This document shows positions 6,634-10,087 of a stretch of DNA of 10,087 nucleotides, piece after piece. The notes under the pieces were generated by a model that was given only the letters and a program-made list of their open reading frames with translations, was not told the DNA's origin and ran no database searches. Source of the stretch: Ruminococcus sp. UBA5884 (GTDB lineage: Bacteria; Bacillota; Clostridia; Oscillospirales; Ruminococcaceae); contig DJFA01000023.1 in the NCBI GenBank assembly GCA_002431975.1, positions 1 through 10,087 of the forward strand, written 5' to 3'. The position numbers were made by a program, and so were the translations under genes. Positions within the stretch are counted from its first letter, which is position 1; each line of letters starts with the position of its first letter.

Positions 6634-7503
6634 TTATTGATTAACATTATCTGTATTGGAGTTGTCAGATAAATTATTTACAAAAGCACCTTTTGTCCAG
6701 AGTTCTATGCCTGGTTCTCTGCGTTTTATATAGTTTGAGAATGATTTTGCGAGAACAAGCATCATTGTAAGCGGAATACTGTGAGCATATCCGTAAATTG
6801 CCTGAGGTTTTCCGTCAACTTCGGCAGTAAGCTCCCATACAGCTCCCATTCTGTCGAGTTTATCAATTATTTCAGATACTTTTCTTACAGAAATACCGAG
6901 TTTCTGGGATATACTTTCCTTTGTCATAAGATAGTTTCTTTTTCCGCTTTCAAGATGAAATATTATTTTAAGAGCATCTTCATCTGATAACAGTCTGAAA
7001 AGACTTATTATTCTTTTATTGATATCCACATATGAATTTATTCCGTTTTCAGGAATTTTTATAAAACAGAAATACTGAAGGTCTTCATTGAGTCTTGCAA
7101 GCGACAGTTCAGAATCCGTTTTAAGTTCAGCATATGTTTCTGATATCAGATTTGAGGGAATACAGGTACTGTCAGAAGTACAGTCATTATATGCACACAA
7201 TGCGGCATATGAAATATTCATAACAAGGTCACAGCGTTTTTCCGCAGGAGTTTGTTTTACTTCATCAGTAATTGACTGTAAAAGGTTTACAGTCGGTTCT
7301 TCATCTTTAATACCAAAAAGCACATCGAGCGATACGCCGAGCGTAACAGCAAGAAGCGGAAGAAGTTCACCGTCCGGATAGCTTGATTTTTCCCATTTTG
7401 AAACAGCCTGAGGTGAAACATTCATTTTTTTAGCGAGCTGTTCCTGAGTCAGTCCCTGTTTTTTTCTGATAGCAGATAATCTTTCTCCAAATATTGTATT
7501 CAT
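6634..7503 (-). CDS. XRE-family regulator with additional C-terminal winged-helix-like domain
   Basis: A 289-residue DNA-binding protein. Residues 5-63 form a Cro/C1-type helix-turn-helix (RLSAIRKKQGLTQEQLAKKM, then recognition helix QAVSKWE at 32-38). This is followed by a Cys-containing middle region (about 75-160). Residues 165-245 look like a second, winged-helix domain: DALKIIFHLESG, then KESISQKLGISVRKVSEIIDKLDRMGAVWEL, a MarR/ArsR-like pattern. The C-terminal tail is Asn/Asp-rich. The start is supported by AGAGGT five bases before the ATG. The GH44 gene begins 52 bases downstream on the same strand. The gap holds only a 5-bp hairpin (6613-6628) without a T-run, so co-transcription is likely. 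It may regulate itself and the cellulase; that is inference from position. The ligand is unknown. No transmembrane or kinase features are seen. Confidence 0.9.
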   Translation of the reverse strand: MNTIFGERLSAIRKKQGLTQEQLAKKMNVSPQAVSKWEKSSYPDGELLPLLAVTLGVSLDVLFGIKDEEPTVNLLQSITDEVKQTPAEKRCDLVMNISYAALCAYNDCTSDSTCIPSNLISETYAELKTDSELSLARLNEDLQYFCFIKIPENGINSYVDINKRIISLFRLLSDEDALKIIFHLESGKRNYLMTKESISQKLGISVRKVSEIIDKLDRMGAVWELTAEVDGKPQAIYGYAHSIPLTMMLVLAKSFSNYIKRREPGIELWTKGAFVNNLSDNSNTDNVNQ

Positions 7504-7520
7504 ATAATACCTCTGATTGA

Positions 7521-7601
7521 CAACTTTTCGATTACAACATTATTATAGCACATCTTATAGTAGAATACAATATATTTTGAGTGTATTATTTCAACTTTTG
7601 G
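7521..7601 (-). promoter_or_regulatory. Candidate autoregulatory direct repeats flanking the regulator promoter
   Basis: CAACTTTT(C/G)G occurs at 7521-7530 and again at 7592-7601 on the + strand, in the same orientation, 71 bases apart. One copy lies in the leader and the other upstream of the -35. Paired same-orientation sites around a promoter would suit looping by a DNA-binding protein such as the adjacent regulator. Ten-base matches in AT-rich DNA can arise by chance. Confidence 0.25.
7542..7570 (-). promoter_or_regulatory. Sigma-A-type promoter of the regulator (and probably the GH44 gene)
   Basis: On the - strand, -35 TTGTAT (7570-7565) and -10 TATAAT (7547-7542) are 17 bases apart. 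TGC directly before the -10 makes it an extended -10. The transcript would start near 7535, with a leader of about 32 bases. Confidence 0.85.
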
Positions 7602-7720
7602 TAGAAAATAAACAGATTAAAATTTTCCAGCAATATCAGCAGAAATTTTGTGAAAGATTATTAAACATAAAAATCCATTCAGCGGCAAACTGCCGCCTGC
7701 AATCTGAAAAATATACGCAC

Positions 7721-7750
7721 ATTGGTTTTACTGTTGACCAATAATTTTTT
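7721..7750 (+). terminator. Weak terminator-like hairpin in the intergenic region
   Basis: ATTGGT (7721-7726) pairs with ACCAAT (7737-7742) across a 10-base loop, then AA and six T (7745-7750). The stem is only six pairs and half AT. No gene on the + strand ends here, so it could close a small RNA or be chance. Confidence 0.3.
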
Positions 7751-7796
7751 ATACAGAAAACAAATAATCAAATTTATGATTTAACCATAATTCGGC

Positions 7797-7820
7797 GGGC
7801 GACCAATGGTCGCCCCTACA
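7797..7820. repeat. Intergenic palindromic element GGGCGACCA-A-TGGTCGCCC plus CCTACA
   Basis: Bases 7797-7815 are a perfect 9-bp inverted repeat around one A, followed by CCTACA and an A-rich run. It is GC-rich against AT-rich surroundings. A degraded relative with the same GCCCCTACA ending occurs at 9907-9931, on the other side of nadE. The combination suggests a dispersed palindromic repeat family of REP or MITE-remnant type. Confidence 0.65.
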
Positions 7821-7883
7821 TAAAAAATTTCATCGAATTTGCGTTAATAAGCATTGAATTTGTATATGCTGATGTAATAATGC

Positions 7884-7912
7884 TTGCAAAAAAGGAAAAA
7901 ATGTAGTATAAT
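7884..7912 (+). promoter_or_regulatory. Sigma-A-type promoter of nadE
   Basis: -35 TTGCAA (7884-7889) and a perfect -10 TATAAT (7907-7912) are 17 bases apart. The start would be near 7919, giving a leader of about 36 bases with AGAGAGGT (7941-7948) six bases before the ATG. Confidence 0.85.
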
Positions 7913-7954
7913 TTTATCATAATCAGATGATGAACGGATAAGAGAGGTATATAA

Positions 7955-9871
7955 ATGAAAGATGGATTTGTGAAAATTGCCTGTGCAACACCTGATATAC
8001 ACGTTGCAGACTGCAAATACAATGCAAAGCAGATTATAAAGCTTATAAATGAAGCCGCTGCAAAAGGTGCAAAACTTATTGCATTTCCTGAACTTTGCAT
8101 AACAGGCTATACCTGCGGAGATTTGTTTTTGCAGGAGCTGCTTATAAAATCAGCCGCTGATGCAGTGCTTGAAATAGCTGAAAAAACTAAAGACATTGAC
8201 ATAGTTTCAATTGTCGGTGCTCCTGTTTCAGCAAACAACAAGCTTTATAACTGTGCAGTTGTAATAAAAGATGGCGGCATACTTGATATTGTTGCGAAAA
8301 AGAATATACCCAACTATTCGGAATTTTATGAGGCAAGACATTTTACATCTGCAAAGAACATAGATTACACTGATATATCATGGTCTGAATATCTTAATAC
8401 ATCTGTATCAGTGGATACTATTTTCAGATGTAATTCGATGAATAGTTTTACATTCGGAGTTGAAATATGCGAGGATTTATGGGTAGGAGATACTCCGTCA
8501 GTACAGCTTGCAAAACAGGGTGCAAATCTTATTGTCAATCTTTCATGCAGTGATGAAATTATCGGAAAGGCTGATTACAGACGTACCATTATAAAAGCAA
8601 AATCAGGCAGCCTTTTATGTGCATATGCCTATGCTGATGCGGGGATTGGTGAAAGTACTACTGATATGGTCTTTGCAGGTCATAATATCATAGCTGAAAA
8701 CGGCTCAGTTATTGCTGAATCAGAACGCTTTAAAAACCAGATTATCTATGCGGATATTGATTTCAGAAAAATTGCAAATGAACGCAGACGTTCAAATACT
8801 TTTGAAAATCTGCCTGAAGATGCATTAAATGTATTTGACACTGAAATTACTGAAACCAAACTTGAAAGGTATATCCCTCAGAAACCATTTGTTCCAAGCA
8901 AGCGTGATGATTTGTCTGAACGATGCAGCGAAATAAGCAAAATTCAGGCTGTTGGTCTTATGACAAGACTCAGACATATCGGCTGTAAAAATGCTGTTAT
9001 CGGATTATCGGGAGGTCTTGACTCAACTCTTGCACTGATTGTTGCAGTAAATGCATTTGATATGCTCGGACTTGACAGAAAAGGCATAACAGCTGTTACA
9101 ATGCCATGCTTCGGCACTACTGACAGAACATACAGCAATGCCTGTGAACTTGCAAAGTCATATGGTGCAACACTTGTTGAGATAAATATAAGAAAAAGCG
9201 TTATGCAGCATTTTGATGATATAGGACATGATGAAAATATCCATGATGTGACATACGAAAATTCACAGGCAAGGGAAAGAACTCAGATTCTTATGGATAT
9301 TGCCAATCAGAAAAACGGAATAGTTATCGGTACAGGCGACCTTTCAGAACTTGCTCTCGGCTGGGCAACATATAACGGTGACCATATGTCAATGTATGCT
9401 GTAAATGCATCAGTTCCGAAAACTCTTGTAAGATATCTTGTATCATATGAAGCTGATATAAAAAGCGGTGTTTTAAGAGATGTTCTTCTTGATATACTTG
9501 ATACTCCTGTGAGTCCGGAACTTCTTCCGCCGGAGGATAACGGCACTATTGCACAGAAAACTGAAGATATCGTAGGGCCTTATGAACTTCATGATTTTTT
9601 CCTTTATTATATGCTTAGATTCGGATTTCCGCCCTCAAAGATTTTCAGAATGGCTCATTATGCGTTTAATGGTTTATATACAGATGAAACTATTCTGAAA
9701 TGGGAAAAAATATTCTACAGACGTTTCTTTTCACAGCAGTTCAAGCGTTCATGTCTGCCAGATGCACCAAAGGTGGGAAGCGTTACACTTTCACCAAGAG
9801 GTGATTTCAGAATGCCGAGTGATGCCTGTTCATCAATATGGCTTGCAGACCTTGAAAATATTGTAATCTGA
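7955..9871 (+). CDS. nadE: Glutamine-dependent NAD+ synthetase
   Basis: This cytoplasmic enzyme performs the last step of NAD+ synthesis: nicotinate adenine dinucleotide, ATP and glutamine give NAD+, AMP, pyrophosphate and glutamate. The 638 residues contain both halves of the long NadE form. The N-terminal nitrilase-type glutaminase (about 5-285) has the triad E46 (FPELCITGY), K115 (KKNIPNYSEFYE) and C172 (VEICEDLW). The C-terminal ATP-pyrophosphatase synthetase domain (about 325-630) has the P-loop SGGLDS at 352-357 and the GTGDLSELALGW motif at 459-470. All key residues are intact. The length is close to the roughly 680 of the Mycobacterium tuberculosis enzyme. The start is fixed by AGAGAGGT six bases upstream and a promoter at 7884-7912. 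The gene appears to stand alone. I see no good terminator in the 216 bases after the stop. Confidence 0.97.
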   Translation: MKDGFVKIACATPDIHVADCKYNAKQIIKLINEAAAKGAKLIAFPELCITGYTCGDLFLQELLIKSAADAVLEIAEKTKDIDIVSIVGAPVSANNKLYNCAVVIKDGGILDIVAKKNIPNYSEFYEARHFTSAKNIDYTDISWSEYLNTSVSVDTIFRCNSMNSFTFGVEICEDLWVGDTPSVQLAKQGANLIVNLSCSDEIIGKADYRRTIIKAKSGSLLCAYAYADAGIGESTTDMVFAGHNIIAENGSVIAESERFKNQIIYADIDFRKIANERRRSNTFENLPEDALNVFDTEITETKLERYIPQKPFVPSKRDDLSERCSEISKIQAVGLMTRLRHIGCKNAVIGLSGGLDSTLALIVAVNAFDMLGLDRKGITAVTMPCFGTTDRTYSNACELAKSYGATLVEINIRKSVMQHFDDIGHDENIHDVTYENSQARERTQILMDIANQKNGIVIGTGDLSELALGWATYNGDHMSMYAVNASVPKTLVRYLVSYEADIKSGVLRDVLLDILDTPVSPELLPPEDNGTIAQKTEDIVGPYELHDFFLYYMLRFGFPPSKIFRMAHYAFNGLYTDETILKWEKIFYRRFFSQQFKRSCLPDAPKVGSVTLSPRGDFRMPSDACSSIWLADLENIVI

Positions 9872-9888
9872 AAATTGCGATACTGAAT

Positions 9889-10021
9889 TTATGGTAAACC
9901 TAAAACGGGCGAACTTAAGGAAGCCCCTACAAAAATATCCGCCCATTTGTAAAACGCTACATTCAAGTAATGGCGGGAATAAAAGTTTTTGCCTGCCATA
10001 AAACATAACGGTTTACAATAA
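9889..10021. repeat. Imperfect 12-base inverted repeat bounding intergenic repeat material
   Basis: TTATGGTAAACC (9889-9900) and GGTTTACAATAA (10010-10021) are inverted copies with one mismatch, 109 bases apart. Between them lie the degraded GCCCC hairpin and the first 62-base repeat. The layout resembles a small element with terminal inverted repeats. No target-site duplication was identified, and the second 62-base repeat lies outside. Confidence 0.35.
9907..9931. repeat. Degraded relative of the 7797-7820 palindromic element
   Basis: GGGCGA at 9907-9912 is followed by an imperfect hairpin and GCCCCTACA at 9923-9931, then an A-run. The start and end match the intact palindrome upstream of nadE. 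The inner arms have diverged and only GGGC/GCCC still pairs. Confidence 0.5.
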
Positions 10022-10085
10022 GTAAAATATCCGCCCATTTGAAAAACATTATCAGTAAGTAATAGCGGGAATAAAAGTTTTTGCC
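9932..10085. repeat. Pair of 62-base direct repeats, 92-base period, reaching the window end
   Basis: Copies at 9932-9993 and 10024-10085 match at 53 of 62 positions by hand alignment, with no gaps. Both begin AAAATATCCGCCCATTTG and end GCGGGAATAAAAGTTTTTGCC. The nine differences are one at position 19, seven in the middle (25-33) and one at position 41. CCGCC near the start can pair with GGCGG near the end of copy one (one mismatch in copy two), and GGCGGG can alternatively pair with the CCTGCC just after copy one. Further copies may lie beyond the window. The stretch contains no coding frame of note. Confidence 0.85.
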
Positions 10086-10087
10086 CA

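Larger units (their letters stand above)
7571..7883. other. Non-coding stretch between regulator and nadE promoters
   Basis: This stretch sits between the two divergent promoters and has no credible gene. It contains a GC-rich hairpin at 7682-7696 (GCGGCA, AAC, TGCCGC), a weak terminator-like hairpin at 7721-7750, and a perfect palindrome at 7797-7815. The rest is plain AT-rich sequence. No riboswitch class was recognised in it. Confidence 0.6.

Noticed and set aside
7517..7744. 75-residue + strand frame in the intergenic region
   Set aside because: It would start at TTG, has no ribosome site, runs through the regulator promoter and the hairpins, and its sequence resembles no protein.
7816..8100. 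94-residue - strand frame over the nadE start
   Set aside because: It overlaps the nadE promoter, ribosome site and the conserved nitrilase coding region. It is a shadow of nadE.
9932..10085. CRISPR array at the window end
   Set aside because: Only two copies are seen, 62 bases long with 30-base spacing. The repeats differ at nine positions, mostly in their middles, and no cas genes are nearby. The sequence looks like an intergenic repeat instead.

Overview
The window looks like chromosomal DNA from a low-GC anaerobic Firmicute close to Ruminococcus (Oscillospiraceae). The evidence is a family 44 glycoside hydrolase ending in a type I dockerin (a cellulosome subunit), a class-I-like hybrid cluster protein typical of strict anaerobes, a sortase-anchored Thr/Asn-rich surface protein, Thr/Glu-rich linkers, AT-rich intergenic DNA and strong AGGAG-type ribosome sites. 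No rRNA, tRNA, CRISPR array, phage gene or transposase was found.

Layout. Bases 1-852 (+) hold the 3' end of a wall-anchored, low-complexity surface protein, closed by a clear terminator. A near-consensus promoter (930-958) drives a secreted protein (993-2393, +) built from one divergent and five almost identical SH3-like repeats. A two-way terminator separates it from the convergent hcp gene (2447-4009, -). Behind hcp on the same strand lie the GH44 cellulase (4146-6581, -), with its own terminator, and an XRE-type regulator with a second, C-terminal DNA-binding-like region (6634-7503, -). The regulator sits 52 bases upstream of the cellulase with no terminator between them, so the two are probably co-transcribed from the promoter at 7542-7570. 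A 451-base divergent intergenic region follows, with three hairpins and two promoters. It leads to nadE (7955-9871, +), a glutamine-dependent NAD+ synthetase. The last 216 bases are non-coding and contain a 62-base direct repeat pair and a decayed relative of a hairpin found upstream of nadE.

How the genes fit together. The regulator-cellulase pair suggests locally controlled plant-fibre degradation: the enzyme is exported, binds glucan through an accessory module and docks onto a scaffoldin. The two genes at the left end encode exported cell-surface proteins and may contribute to the envelope or to attachment. hcp (nitrosative/redox stress) and nadE (cofactor synthesis) are housekeeping genes with their own promoters and no visible functional tie to the cellulase. 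I see no obviously new multi-gene system. The least explained items are the mosaic SH3-like repeat protein, the two-headed regulator next to a cellulosomal cellulase, and the intergenic repeats around nadE.
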